A DNA stretch of 64,000 bases from Seiridium cupressi (GCA_036674765.1 JARVKI010000014.1:1-64000), one strand, 5' to 3'. Shown: positions 44,921 through 56,149, counted from the stretch's first letter. Numbers and translations are program-made. Notes: a model not told the origin generated them from the letters alone.

Positions 44921-47917
44921 TTAAGCCTGCCACTTCACTCTCTTCTCTTTAAATAGCCTCACCATTCCCATAGGTAGGACATCCGAATCCACGATGTTGA
45001 GGCCACCGAAGCGATCGTGTATCTCTGGCCCATACAACATAGTGACCCACTTCCAATATGGCTCCATCGAGTGCCAATTTCCATGAATGCACCGCAAACT
45101 CGGCTGGGATGCAAGCGGAGCTACCGCCTTCGAGAGCATGGCACCGTCGCTATCGATGCTCTCCTGGGCTGGTTCCTCCAGCAGTCGCCGGTAGACATTG
45201 TGCACCTGGTTGTTATAGCCGAAGCACCATTCCTCACGGTATTTGACAAAGTCCTCGAAGCTGATGAAGGTCTCCCGCTCTTCCTGGGACGCTGGCTCCC
45301 AGTTCGGGTCACCGATGTCGGCTCGCAAGTGTCGGACCGAGCCGTTCTCGAACACCTTCTTAGCTTTCTTGTACCCTTCCATCTCGGATTCATGCAGCTG
45401 CTGTAGGAGCGGCTTAGGCGAGTCAATGAGGGCATCGCGGATTTGCAAGAGCGAGATGAACGGAGACTGTAGGTCGAGCCCACCAAGCTCAACAGGGAAG
45501 TACAAATACCCGTCGGGGATATCGGCGACGCCGAAGCGCTCTTCAATGGTATTCTTCAGATACTCGACGATGTTGGACGACTTTTGGCCGGCCACGCCCA
45601 GCAAGGAGTCAGAAGAGAATATCTCGCGTTGAATGCGCTCGTGCGTCTTGAGCATCTCATCGACATGGGCCTTCCCGAAGCAATTGACTGGCTTTCCAAA
45701 GTTTGATGTGAAAAATGTTGCTGCAAACGCGTTCCATGTCTGGATAAAGCCAAAGACGCTCTTGTTCTGCTCTTTCAACTGTTTGCGCAGTTCAGCAATG
45801 TGCGTGTCGACCATGTCCTGATCAATGACAAAGTGCCCTTTCTCGGGGGAGAGGTACAGAAACCCCCAACGTATATCGCCCTGCGGAAGCGAAGGATCTA
45901 CCAAGGGCACCGTCGTAGTGTCCTTGGTCAGACGAGAACTTCCCGTCTTCGCGAAGTTGATCTTCGTTCCCGTTACCTCTGTGAACTCCTTGACAGCCTT
46001 CCATGCCTGGACGCAGACTTTTTGGTCGGGAGACCAGAACCAGATGTCGTCGTGATGGCGCCAGAGGAAGTTGCCAGATGTTGACTGATTTACCGAAAAG
46101 TCCAATACAAAAAGTGCCACTTCTCCGAAAACCTCGCTGAGAGCATGAGCCCCGGGTGTACCGCGGCGGCGGATCCGAACCTGTGTTGAATCATCATCCT
46201 CGAGAAACTTGAGTGGCGCTTCAAGGTAGGCTCTGAAGAAGGTCCGCCAAGTAGTCGAAAAGCCGAAAAGCGCCATGATCGTTTCGACGGTGTCATGTGG
46301 GAACAGGGAATACCACCCATCAAAGACCGAGTGGAAAGCAGTCATTTCTCCATGAAGCTCCACGTTGATTGCAATCTCAGTTGACAACAAGTGCAATATC
46401 TTCTTCTTTTTGGCCATCGGATTCCTTGCCTGCATGTGATCGTCATCTTCGGTCTCGGAGCCATCGTCGCCATTCTGCCTTGACCACCGCATCCTCTTCG
46501 CAGTTGGGTTTTCTGATCGTGCCGTCATCATGCGCTTCTTGTTCTGCTGCTCCAGCAGCATTAATTGCAGCTGATTGTCCTGTAATGCGTGGTTTGATGC
46601 TCCCTGCTGTTGCTGTTGCGGCATCGAGTGTTGCATCGATTGCTGCTGAGGAGCGTTTTGTCCTGTGCCCCGTGTCATCCCCTTCTTCCCCGATGCATGC
46701 GTATAATCTGCTTCTTCGTCACCTTCCGTAGCTTCAACTAGCTGGTTCTCGGATCGAACAAGCTGGGACATAAAATAGTTCTTGCGATACTCTCTGTATC
46801 GCAAGTTCTGCAGAGAACCAGTTCGATCCAGGGGCCCTAGGTAGTATTCTAATCTGTTTTTGACTGCGACAGGAATTTCCTGGTGATTAGGAATCCAAGC
46901 GTCGGGGGATTTGCGGAACCGGCGAAAAGCCTGTTGGAAGAACATGGATAGTTTGACACCGATGTAGTGGAGGAAGAGGGATTGGAGTATATCCTCGTGC
47001 ATGTGGATTCTGAAGGCGCCAGTTATAGCCCGACGTTGTTCAAGCGGTACACTGTCGCCCCATGACCATGTGCCCAGAGTGGCCATTCGCATATTGAGGA
47101 CATCGGCAATCTCGTCAAGGATTATGTCGTTGTTTGCAAAGTCTTTCATGACCTCGCGCTTTTCATCCGTCAGAAGGTCCGAGCGAACTAGACCCTGAAT
47201 GACCCATCGCAGTGAATGTGGGGTGAACTGTTTGACATTGCAGAAGGATCTCTCAAACTCCTTTACTTCCTCTCGTAGGCGCACCAAGACCCTGAATACA
47301 GGCTTCTTTTGGGGATTGCCCACGCCGAAGAGGTTGTCAAGGTAACGCATGAGCTGATCCAGGTTGACTTTAGCTGGCTCAAAGACGACCTTTTCCCATT
47401 CCATCCTAGCCTGGAGCTTCTTGGCATTGTCAATCTGTTCGAAATCTTCATTCATATCGACGTCCTCGTTAGTAGAACCAGACTTTGTTCCCTCACTGGA
47501 CAGCCATTCAGTGACGAGCTGACCATATAACGAAGCGTAGGAGAACTTCAGGGACTGGCGCTCAAGGTGCTGGAACAGAGAGCTCTCCCACTGTTCCACA
47601 GTCTTCAAGGAGAGAGACGGGTCATAGCGAACTTGGGCAAGAAAGCGATCGAGGTTCTTGAGCTCAATTTCGAGCGCGGGGAATCTACTCCAGCCTTTGA
47701 CAACTTTCCCGGCACTGTCGACCGTGATCCGAAGACCTTTTCGGACGCAATTGGCGAGTGCATGTACACGCTCTATTGAGTCCGTGATGTTCTGGATAGA
47801 GGCAAGGGCAGCGGCTTTTTCGGCCCCATATGCATGTCGACGCTTGGAGAGCTCTTCAAGCTTAGTATTGGTGATTTCCTGTAAGGTCTCTGAAAAAGCA
47901 CTACCGGAAGCGGCCAT
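44921..47917 (-). CDS. rvt: Reverse-transcriptase-related cellular protein, rvt type
   Basis: Intronless 998-residue protein that I read as a fungal rvt: a single-copy cellular polymerase related to reverse transcriptases but not part of any mobile element. Residues 1-60 form a predicted coiled coil. Residues 60-390 are a helical N-terminal region. About 391-505 is a disordered Gln-rich and basic insert (QQQQQ, then KRMRW, KKKK). The palm-like core follows: the RT3-like block runs from LFPHDTVETIMALFGF (539-554) to YLEAPLKF; RRGTPGAHALSEVFGE (584-599) fits motif B; HHDDIWFW (621-628) fits motif C with its two catalytic Asp; TGTKINFAKTG (649-659) fits motif D; and IRWGFLYLSPEKG fits motif E. 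The Asp of motif A could not be placed with certainty. No RNase H, endonuclease or gag domain is attached and no terminal repeats flank it. The frame is long and undamaged, which means selection is acting. Confidence 0.76.
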   Translation of the reverse strand: MAASGSAFSETLQEITNTKLEELSKRRHAYGAEKAAALASIQNITDSIERVHALANCVRKGLRITVDSAGKVVKGWSRFPALEIELKNLDRFLAQVRYDPSLSLKTVEQWESSLFQHLERQSLKFSYASLYGQLVTEWLSSEGTKSGSTNEDVDMNEDFEQIDNAKKLQARMEWEKVVFEPAKVNLDQLMRYLDNLFGVGNPQKKPVFRVLVRLREEVKEFERSFCNVKQFTPHSLRWVIQGLVRSDLLTDEKREVMKDFANNDIILDEIADVLNMRMATLGTWSWGDSVPLEQRRAITGAFRIHMHEDILQSLFLHYIGVKLSMFFQQAFRRFRKSPDAWIPNHQEIPVAVKNRLEYYLGPLDRTGSLQNLRYREYRKNYFMSQLVRSENQLVEATEGDEEADYTHASGKKGMTRGTGQNAPQQQSMQHSMPQQQQQGASNHALQDNQLQLMLLEQQNKKRMMTARSENPTAKRMRWSRQNGDDGSETEDDDHMQARNPMAKKKKILHLLSTEIAINVELHGEMTAFHSVFDGWYSLFPHDTVETIMALFGFSTTWRTFFRAYLEAPLKFLEDDDSTQVRIRRRGTPGAHALSEVFGEVALFVLDFSVNQSTSGNFLWRHHDDIWFWSPDQKVCVQAWKAVKEFTEVTGTKINFAKTGSSRLTKDTTTVPLVDPSLPQGDIRWGFLYLSPEKGHFVIDQDMVDTHIAELRKQLKEQNKSVFGFIQTWNAFAATFFTSNFGKPVNCFGKAHVDEMLKTHERIQREIFSSDSLLGVAGQKSSNIVEYLKNTIEERFGVADIPDGYLYFPVELGGLDLQSPFISLLQIRDALIDSPKPLLQQLHESEMEGYKKAKKVFENGSVRHLRADIGDPNWEPASQEERETFISFEDFVKYREEWCFGYNNQVHNVYRRLLEEPAQESIDSDGAMLSKAVAPLASQPSLRCIHGNWHSMEPYWKWVTMLYGPEIHDRFGGLNIVDSDVLPMGMVRLFKEKRVKWQA

Positions 47918-47938
47918 GCTGCAAGTGCGGTTGATTCA

Positions 47939-47974
47939 ATGAGTGTTTGGATGAGTGTTCGGATGAGTGTTTAG
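47939..47974. repeat. Three 12-bp tandem units upstream of the rvt-type gene
   Basis: ATGAGTGTTTGG, ATGAGTGTTCGG and ATGAGTGTTTAG follow each other directly, 22 bp upstream of the rvt-type start codon, in the likely 5' leader. On the coding strand they read as CCAAACACTCAT-type units. A regulatory role is possible but unsupported beyond position. Confidence 0.7.
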
Positions 47975-49137
47975 TATGCGGTGCAACTCCAACCAGGCTT
48001 CCAGAGAAATGGTGTTGAAATCCCGGGACAGGTGTGTCTTGATGGCATAGAGTCCGGGCAGATCTTGCAATCAGCAGAATGGGAGAGACAGATGAATTGA
48101 ATGGTGGAAGAACAGGAGCGCTGGACTCAATGGAAACGGCCTCTCTGCTTCATTTATACCTGGTCCATGCACTCGAGGACAACAGCTGACAGGAGGGGCC
48201 TCAGCTGCAGGCCCACCTCAGGATACCAGTGACAACTGTTCAAACGGAATATCGTTCGGTGAACTTGGTAGTGTTTTAATGCCAGGCAGCAGAATAAAGC
48301 AGCCCTTCCAGCTCATATATGCTATTTGACAACGGCTTCATTGATGTATGGTTGAGCAGCTGCAGTGCACGTGTTGCCTGCCAATGGTGCAGTGTCTCCA
48401 TAATAGCGGGGTCACAGGCATCAGCCAATCCTATTGAAGGCAATGGTTCAGGCAATCGAGGAGCCGCGCACCATAAAGGTTCACCACAACAAGGATTGCT
48501 GATCTTGATGTGCTATTTCATGTCGTTCCTTTTTCTGATATCTCCTTTGGTTCATGCATATACCGAAATCTGGGCATTGATGTTGCACTGTGCATAGGCT
48601 TTACTGCATGGCTATTTCTAGACTACTTGCCTCTTTTTGTGCATGCTGCTAAATAATGAACGAGTAGACTAGAACTAGGCCACAACTAACCGTGTGCCCA
48701 ACTATGTATCCCTTCTTGCGAACCAAGTAATTGCGAACCAAGTAATAGCGACATAAGAAAGTGGTTTTTATCTCAAGTGATAAAATATCTCTAATTTGCA
48801 TGAGAAACCCGGTCCCAGTATGGTTCCCCTGTCAGCATGATGCATCGTTGGATTCTATTTTGGGGGTGGGCAGTATCCACTTTCGGATCGGCTTGGTTTA
48901 TAAGCAGCTTGATGCGGGTCCCTAGCCGCTTCCTACATACAGTATGTAGGGACCTGCTCGCGTCAGAGTAAACCACAGTATGAGCTCTCCGATCTCCGTC
49001 CATCCATGGCCCTCGAACTCCTCTGTTCCTACCCTAAATTTTATCCGTTTAAACCCCAGTCATGCAAGGCACGTCGCAAGAGGCTAGTGTGGTGGGCATC
49101 TATGTGCGTACCATCAATATTTGAATGAAATCATCTA
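47975..49137. other. Divergent intergenic region between rvt-type gene and Zn2Cys6 gene
   Basis: About 1.2 kb shared upstream of two divergent genes. It includes a direct repeat of GCGAACCAAGTAAT at about 48718-48745. No open frame of substance is present. Confidence 0.5.
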
Positions 49138-51054
49138 ATGGATGAACAGGCTTGCGACCGTTGCCGCTCTAGGAAGAGAAAATGCCGAAGATCTCCAGAT
49201 TCGCGGTCCTGCATCCCTTGTCGGGAAGCAAGCCAAAATTGTACCATCACGTACAAACCCAAGGCGCGACGGCCACGTCTTGACCTAGAGTTTGTGTCCC
49301 GCCAACTTCCCCCCAAGCAGTGACACTCTGACTTGTCTCGCAGATTGTACCGTGACGATGTGGGCGAGCGACTTCAGCGGGTCGAGGAACTCTTACACGC
49401 AACGAACAGGCAACATGATAAATCTGGGCAGCGAGGCTCGTCTTCCACAAATCATGACTTACCTGCAACACCGATCGCTCGATCAGTTGTCACGGTATCT
49501 AGCACATCAGAAGACCTTGGGCTGACGGAAGGTTCAGAGCAAGTCGGACGAACCCCAACCAGAGTCGCCCAGGTGGACTATGTGAACCCGACGGCTTCAA
49601 ATGAAACCATCGAAGTTGCATTCGGTATTGTTCACGCTCCAATGGAGTCTGAAATTGTGGACAACAGGTCAACCAACGACGCCATCATTCAAACCTCCTT
49701 GATAATCCCCCACGATGCTTTGTCTGAGCCTCACAGCGGTTGTTATCTTCCTCCTCCAGAAGAGGGGAGACTACTCTTACAAGAGTTCATTGTGGATTTC
49801 AATCAGGCGATTCCCCTGTTCGATCCAAAGCAGATTTTGCTTCACTTCCAGATGTGCTACCTTGGTAAGGCTGACGGGGTTCCCCTGTCATGGGTGGTTA
49901 CCTACGTCGTGCTGGGTATTGCCCATCGTCTTCGAGCAATGAGTTTGAGTGGGACTCCGGAGGATGACTCCCAGGCAGGATACTATCTTTCAAATTCTCT
50001 GACTCCCCTTGCCTCTCTGTTGATGCAAGAGCCGTCGCTATTCCTAATCCAGTGCCTCTTGAGCGTCGCAGCATTTCTGAAAATGTGGCCACCCCCTCAG
50101 CCAGTTGCCCTTTTCGTCTCTACTGCGCTACGACTGGCACAAACGCTTCGCCTCCAAGAGAATTGCACCCCGGAGACTCCAACGCAGCATTCTCGTGTGT
50201 GCTGGTTAGCATTCACCATGGAAATGAATGTTTGCTTTCCTGCAGAACGCTTGCCCGGCCAGGCTTTGAGGGACATCGGCATCAAAGCGCCAAGGTTGAG
50301 CCGAGACAAGCTAGGTTCGATCACTGCCACGAATGGGGCCTGGACGGCCAATTTACTGACACTGCGGATCCATCTAAGCCTGATTCAATACACAGCTTAT
50401 GATCTCATCTTCTCGGTACAAGCCCGCAAGACCTCGCCCGAGAACAGGGCTGTAGGGTTCCGTCGCGTTTTCGCCGATCTTGAGGCATTCAGGCGCCATT
50501 TCCTCTTTACAGGAGACCCGAAGAATATACGTAGCTCTTTATTCCAATCCGATTTCGATCATCTTATACGACTTGAGGCAGATTACTACCTCGCCAAGCA
50601 TCATTTACACAGCCGCGCTTTGGTTATTCAAGCTGGGACTGTCGGCAGTGTGGCTGCTGATTCTTCTCGGCGTGAGGTTCCCAAGGTCGTAGAAACATGC
50701 TTCCCGGATGCGGCGCGCCTAACGACAATGGTTTCTTTGATTTCAAGTGTCGGCAACGCGCTTGACTGGTAGGTGGTATGGCACCGCACCGATAAGCAAC
50801 TTCTTATTTTGATTAGGGAGATCCTACCGTCTCTGGTTGGGGCCCTTCGCATTGTATTCACGAAGGTCGCCCAGGAACCACTAGAAATTAACAACTTGGA
50901 TGACACCATGAAGAGCGCTACAACGGCTGTTCAAAGACTCCTGCGGCTTTCCACCGTCATCGAAGGTCACAGTCTCAAAATTGAGCAGGACACATGTAAA
51001 AGTTTATGGTTGGACGCTCAAAGGAAAGCGGACATGATAAAAAGTGTATCTTGA
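49138..51054 (+). CDS. Zn2Cys6 fungal transcription factor
   Basis: Nuclear DNA-binding regulator. Three exons (49138-49295, 49344-50768, 50817-51054) with two 48-nt introns give 606 residues. The Zn2Cys6 cluster lies at the very N-terminus: CDRCRSRKRKC, then C-P-x-C spacing and a last Cys in SQNC, i.e. all six cysteines with normal spacing. A short basic linker and a coiled-coil-like ERLQRVEELL follow, as in dimeric GAL4-type factors. The middle region (residues about 190-450, LLLQEFIVDFNQAIPLFDPK, AFTMEMNVCFPAERLPG) matches the fungal-specific transcription-factor domain. Intron 1 is also read through in many similar genes between the zinc cluster and the coiled coil. The dehydrogenase 670 bp downstream on the same strand is a plausible target. 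Confidence 0.86.
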
Positions 51055-51726
51055 CTTATGACATTCATTCCCTGCAGGATATGTAACATCTGGTACAATC
51101 TGAGACGTCCGTGTAGTTATCTTCTTTGAAACAAGCACAAATTAAATTAAGAGCGGACGTTTCGCGTTTGTAAGGGTACTCCGCGCACATGGTGTAAATT
51201 AGAAAACCTAATCTTCAATATATTAATACTTTTTTTTCCGTATTATTTCTATCTCATTATTTTTTCCAGTACAGAGTTGCAGATATAACCTGAATATTTT
51301 GCGGATAAACGTGTGTTCTTAGTTAGAAGATTCCGCATCAGAAGAAAATGTTTACCTTTGTAGCAGATGCTCGATCATTACCAATCCATATGCACTATGG
51401 TACGTACCGGATGACAAAACCCGACGCTAAAGGCGGACGGACAAAGCGGCCCTCCGTCCGCCTGCCCCACTGTTGCGGACGAGGTTCTTACAATATCGTC
51501 ACCAGATGGGAATGAGCAATTGGCAAAGGTCACATAATAAATTGAGTAAACAATTAATAATGGGTGCCTGTTAACCTTGCATCATCCAAATAGAAAATTC
51601 CAGAATTAGCTAATATAAAAGGAGCTGGGATGTCCGTGTTTTAATATTAGATCACAGACCAGAGTCCAGCATTCTAAATCAATATATACAATCCACCGCT
51701 GAACCCCTGATTTTTGACCTATTGCA
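51055..51726. promoter_or_regulatory. Intergenic, AT-leaning, upstream of the dehydrogenase gene
   Basis: Contains the 3' region of the transcription factor gene and the promoter of the dehydrogenase. TATAAAA-like sequence at about 51611 lies some 115 nt before the dehydrogenase start. No gene is seen. Confidence 0.4.
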
Positions 51727-52666
51727 ATGGCTTCTGATGATAAAATTGAGCTTCCTCCTTTCCGTTCTTTTACGAAAGAATGGCACAACAAGCCCTACGA
51801 CTTAATCAGCCCCCTTCGCCCCGAGTTGTCGGCTGCTGGGAAGAACGTAGTAGTCACGGGCGGTGGTACTGGGATTGGAAAAGCTGTGGCCATTGCATTT
51901 GCCCAGGCTGGAGCCAAGTCAGTATCCATTCTGGGTCGTCGCTTAGATCGATTGGAGACAGCCTCCGGTGAAATCAGTGCCGCCAACAACAAGGTCATCG
52001 TGATCAAACAGCAAGCAGACCTGACGAACTTGGAACAGACTCAGCGAGCTTTGCAAGCCATCTCTAAGGGAATTGGGCCGATTGATGTTATGGTCTCCAA
52101 CGCTGGGGTCCTCCCGAAGACAGGCAGACTTGTCGGCTATGAGGGAGAGACGATGAAATGGGGCCTGGAGCTCAACTTGCTCACAGCCTTCAATTGTGTA
52201 CAAGCTTTTGTCCCACTGGCTGCACCCGGGGCCAAATTATTTGCCATTACGTCCGGCATCGGGCATCTCTCGCCTATTCCCGGTATGGTCAACTATGCTG
52301 TTGGCAAAGCGGCCTTGACAAAGATGATGGACTATCTTCAGGCAGAGAATCCCAATCTGCACGTCGTCAATATTCAACCAGGTGTCGTTAATACCGAGAT
52401 CAACGAAAACAGCGATGTTGTTGGCCAAGACGAGCGTAAGTAAATTTCAATATCCCGTTGAGACAATGTTTAGTGTCGTTCTTGACTAAAGTCTCCTAGC
52501 TGGGTTGCCTGGCGCCTTTCTCGTATGGCTGGCATCACCCGAAGCGAAGTTCCTGAAGGGCAAGTATGTCTGGGTCAATTGGGATGTGGAGGAGCTTATC
52601 TCCCGCGCGGATGAAATCGAGAATTCCATGGCTCTCAGGGTCGTACTCAATGGTGTTCCTTTTTGA
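51727..52666 (+). CDS. Short-chain dehydrogenase/reductase (SDR)
   Basis: NAD(P)-dependent classical SDR. Two exons, 51727-52435 and 52500-52666, with a 64-nt intron (GTAAGT to CTCCTAG), give 291 residues. The Rossmann motif TGGGTGIG is at 44-51, SNAG at 124-127, and the catalytic Ser176 (AITSGIGHL), Tyr190 and Lys194 (YAVGK) are in place. ILGRRLDRLE after beta-2 has an Arg pair, which favours NADP(H). The approximately 40-residue N-terminal extension (FTKEWHNKPYDLISP) is typical of a fungal subgroup often found near metabolite genes. The substrate is unknown. Confidence 0.9.
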
Positions 52667-52719
52667 TACTCCTTTTATATCATTGCAAGGTACAGCTGCT
52701 AGTATGTTTCGCTATTTAG

Positions 52720-53410
52720 TCCCGCAACGAATATTTGAGTTTTCTTGGTCAGCCTCTTCGAATGCGAAGGGGAAGAGTGAATGGATCTCCACGGCGGTAC
52801 CATCCTTCGGGGAATATTTCGTGTAGAAAGAATGGCGCGACGTCTGCATAGTCGGCGACCCTGTGGCTAGTGCCACTGGGAAGTCATTCATGAACAAACG
52901 CTCGTTCAGCGTGAGGGACTGAACATAAGTAAATATTAACTCGGTCAGGTGCAAGCATGAGTGTCCGAGTAGCTCACCAAAAAACGCAATTACGCCTGCG
53001 AGGGATTTCGGATTCGTCTGCCTAGAATAATTGCAAGCACAGGTAGACATTTGGTAATACTTCAGTCTCTTCAAAAGGGATGAAATGCAGCAATGCGCTT
53101 ATAGCTCATCACAGCTTTTCAGCTATATGCAGACCCCATATGTTCTGCCAAAGGAAACCCACCGGAATGATCGCTAGTCCAAGATACATAGTGTTGATAA
53201 AAGCTTCTCTATGCCTTCCCTCGGATCATCTCATAGAAAGCTCCAATCTATTTTCTAGTAGTGGTTCATTTATCACCCTTAACTGTAGGAGGTCGCAGTC
53301 TACATCCCATCCCTTTCTGATATGGCAGAAAAGCAAGGCACTATATAGCGCGCAAAGTCGGTCTTTAAAAACATTTGGCTCGATCATCGTTCTATGGGCA
53401 GTCTTGTCCA
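52720..53410 (-). pseudogene. Possible heme-peroxidase-like (chloroperoxidase family) relic
   Basis: Minus-strand pieces of coherent protein in changing frames: CDLLQLRVINEPLLENRLEL and AFINTMYLGLAIIPVGFLWQ near 53.3-53.1 kb, FMNDFPVALATGSPTMQTS near 52.87 kb, and APFFLHEIFPEGWYRRGDPF near 52.8 kb. The last resembles the C-terminal end of fungal Peroxidase_2 proteins, but the N-terminal PCP heme-ligand motif was not found. Stops interrupt each frame. The family call is weak; the decayed state is clearer than the identity. Confidence 0.3.
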
Positions 53411-53746
53411 GATGATGCCGACCTTATTATTCACGGCCCGTGGGCCAGTAATCTAGAGGCGGCTCAATTCAAGCCAGGTTGAAAATAGACACATTAACCA
53501 GCGCCTTCGTTGGGCGGTCGAGGCAGATGCCGGTTGATTTCCTGCTAAATCCGGCATACGATTTGTGCCTCCAACCTTAGCTTATATCGTAAGAGCCCGA
53601 AATCGATTTCTCTCGGCGGTATATTTGTGACGGCTTGCGTTGAACGGCCGTTCACCGCCTGGAAGCTGACGGCGGGCTATTGTGTGGCAGCTAGCGGGTT
53701 TTACGACCCTAACGGGCCTATGGGCAGTAGTGATATACACCTACTC
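53411..53746. other. Intergenic, no gene recognised
   Basis: About 330 bp between the possible relic and the first zinc-finger gene; includes the 3' region of that minus-strand gene. Confidence 0.35.
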
Positions 53747-55006
53747 CTAGAAATACTGGCTGCCGGCCCACTCCGGGGACCACGCCGGGAACCACTGGTT
53801 GAAGTCGAGCAAATTATTAGGCTCAGCAGGGTATGTGGAGTTCGAGGGTGTATTCAAGTCATTATCTATGACGTTGGATTCCACAGGAACAGGAGTCGCG
53901 GCAGAGCGCTGAAGGTCAGGGGACCAGACGGGCGGAGGAACTTGTGGGAGTAGTTGGGCTTGATTCGGTTGCTGGGGCTGAAAATCAGGAGCCAGCGTTG
54001 GCCGCTGAAGGTGCAGCGCGGCCGGTGGCGGAATCAGTTCCCGCTGTTGCTGTTGCTCAGGGGCTGCCGCAAAGGTGCGAAATGCATCGAGTATTTGGGG
54101 TAAAACTTGGAGGACTATTGGGGGTTGCTGTTGAAGTAATGAGTTCGGGCGGCGGGATTCTTGCTCGAAAAGGTCGATAAGAGAGTTCAGGCGATCCCTA
54201 AATCCAGTTCCCGTAAAGTATATAGACGTCGGGCGGGGCACGCTGATAAACAAGATATCCCAAATGCTCAGCCACCGCTGTGCATCTGACAAGCCCTGAT
54301 GTCTGAGTGACAGAATTTGCATCCACTGCCGTTCGTTGATGGTTCTTTGCGGCATGCGCGGTCCTGCGCGTGGGCGGCAATCTCCTGCTTGAATATGGCT
54401 ACTGTATTCCTCATCGTTTGGGTCATTCGTAAAAATGCGCCGGCACCGTGGGCAGTTGTTCGTTTCGCGATGACTGCGGTCCAAGTGCTGATGAACGTCG
54501 TTTATCCGGCTGAAGGAGCGAGAAAGACACATGTCGAAGAGGGCGGGGTCATAGCGGCAAAACGGGCAGGCAAAAGTCAGGCCAGGGCGGTGGCTGCTCG
54601 CATTCGCAGGCGCGCCAGGAGGAGCATCACCGCTCCGGCGGTTCCAGTTCTTTCTGGCGCCAGAGCCCTGTGGGTAGGCGGCACCCCCACGACCGCCCGT
54701 CCCGCCGCCGCCAGAAGCTTGACTACCGCGGGCGCGTCCTGCAGCCGCCGAGGTACATTGGGCGCCGCTGCCGCTATAATCAGCATGATTCTTTAGCCAT
54801 CCCTTTAACGCTTCGCGCACAGCATGGGACACGTCTTTGAAAACCACGATCGAGCGACCTTGTTTATCCACGGGCAACAACAAGTGCAAGACGTCACTCA
54901 GGGCCTTATCGTGCAGGCCAATTCGAGGGCCCAGAGAGGATTGCGTCAATTGTTTAGATACCGGAGGGGAGAGCTCCCGCGAATGCACCTGCGTGAGTGC
55001 GCACAT
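53747..55006 (-). CDS. Zinc-finger-module protein 1 of a three-gene cluster
   Basis: About 419 residues from the ATG at 55006; an alternative first exon starting at the ATG at 55076 in another frame cannot be excluded. A conserved N-terminal helix region (KDVSHAVREALKGWLKNH) is followed by a Gly/Ser-rich low-complexity linker. The shared module then reads LTFACPFCRYDP, a further Cys, HQHLDRSHRE, NCPRCRRIF and a last His/Cys pair: a C2H2-like finger followed by a Cys-rich second finger. DAQRWLSIWDILF and PRPTSIYF come after it. The C-terminus is Gln/Pro-rich and disordered. This architecture is common in fungal proteins of unknown function; nucleic-acid binding is likely but unproven. Confidence 0.72.
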   Translation of the reverse strand: MCALTQVHSRELSPPVSKQLTQSSLGPRIGLHDKALSDVLHLLLPVDKQGRSIVVFKDVSHAVREALKGWLKNHADYSGSGAQCTSAAAGRARGSQASGGGGTGGRGGAAYPQGSGARKNWNRRSGDAPPGAPANASSHRPGLTFACPFCRYDPALFDMCLSRSFSRINDVHQHLDRSHRETNNCPRCRRIFTNDPNDEEYSSHIQAGDCRPRAGPRMPQRTINERQWMQILSLRHQGLSDAQRWLSIWDILFISVPRPTSIYFTGTGFRDRLNSLIDLFEQESRRPNSLLQQQPPIVLQVLPQILDAFRTFAAAPEQQQQRELIPPPAALHLQRPTLAPDFQPQQPNQAQLLPQVPPPVWSPDLQRSAATPVPVESNVIDNDLNTPSNSTYPAEPNNLLDFNQWFPAWSPEWAGSQYF

Positions 55007-55394
55007 ACTGTCCAGCGGCCGTTCCGACGATCTTCCTGGCTCTAGGGGTCTTCTTTTCTGCACAACCGTCAGTCATTGCACATCGCGGGGCCCAGGATCG
55101 CTTCCTTGTGGAGATCATTGAAGCTTACCTTGGGCCGGGAAGGGTCGCGGCGCATTGATGCAGTTCCACCCAAAGACCACACCAACTTTTGCTGGGAAAG
55201 CGTGTCCATCATGCGTTCGTCACCACCGGTGGCTATCGAGTGTGGTGATACTAGTCTTGCGTTGGTCGTTGGGGAACATGTCCCCCTCGAAGCTGCCAAC
55301 CAGATAGTATATAATTAATGGTTCCGTTGAACGCGAACCAGACCTCATGCTAAGCATACTGACTGCAACCGCCTTATTCTATGGCATCGTAGCG

Positions 55395-55404
55395 CACAAC
55401 TGTG
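55395..55404 (-). promoter_or_regulatory. CACAACTGTG motif, copy 1
   Basis: E-box-like (CANNTG) near-palindrome, complement of CACAGTTGTG, upstream of zinc-finger gene 1. Confidence 0.5.
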
Positions 55405-55881
55405 TGTATGTGCTTGTCTTTACAGGAGGGCGTTACCTTTAGCGGTTAGCGATGTCGACTGCGATCCCTGCTGCTGCCCAGTTTCCATCCAATCCCAGCG
55501 CGGGGCAGATTCTCTCTCTCCGCATCTCGTTCATTGGCGTCGGAGTAGGCATTTTCCAGATCTGTCATCACGGCGGTGCAGGAGAATGCGCCATGGGAAC
55601 ACGTCAATCGAGTTCGCCCGACTGGGAAGCTCCCGCAGTGCTCCCGATATCAATCTTGGGCAAGGTCTTGAGGTTAGACAGTCGGGTCAAAGGAGATGGC
55701 ACACCCGCGCTCATCATATCTTGGTCTGAGTGAAAGCAAGACGCGCATTTATGAGCCACTTTGGCTGAGTTAACACTCATTAAATTGCTTTCGTAGACAT
55801 TTCATATGTTTTCAAGCATATCGTATGACATCGCGACTCCATTTATTGAGCCGCACAGTAAATTGTAAGTCTTGTGGTGCT

Positions 55882-55891
55882 CACAGTTGTG
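55882..55891 (+). promoter_or_regulatory. CACAGTTGTG motif, copy 2
   Basis: Sits in the longer shared string CTCACAGTTGTGCA, which is identical in copy 3. Confidence 0.55.
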
Positions 55892-56149
55892 CAAACATGT
55901 GGGACATCAACGCGCGCATGGTCTGGTGCTTATCGTGCCAACGCAACGGGAGATGGAAGTCAGCGAACGAGGGAGGGGTTGAATGACAGCATATGGCGAT
56001 TGGCGGTGTCTCAGGAATTGTATTGCACCGTACTGAGTACCGCCCGAGAAGCCTGGTGGTGGTTCGAGGCTATGTAACGATACTGTACATATGGGTTACC
56101 GGCCAGATAGGCAGACTCGTAGTCCTGTAAGGCGCCCTCGATACACACT

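Noticed and set aside
45017..45632. Plus-strand frames inside the rvt-type gene
   Set aside because: They overlap a much longer coherent frame and have no family resemblance.
48319..48597. Plus-strand 92-codon frame between rvt-type and Zn2Cys6 genes
   Set aside because: No signal peptide, domain or conserved motif; lies in a shared promoter region.
53944..54796. Plus-strand frames opposite zinc-finger gene 1
   Set aside because: Ala/Arg-rich shadows of the Gly/Gln/Pro-rich coding strand.
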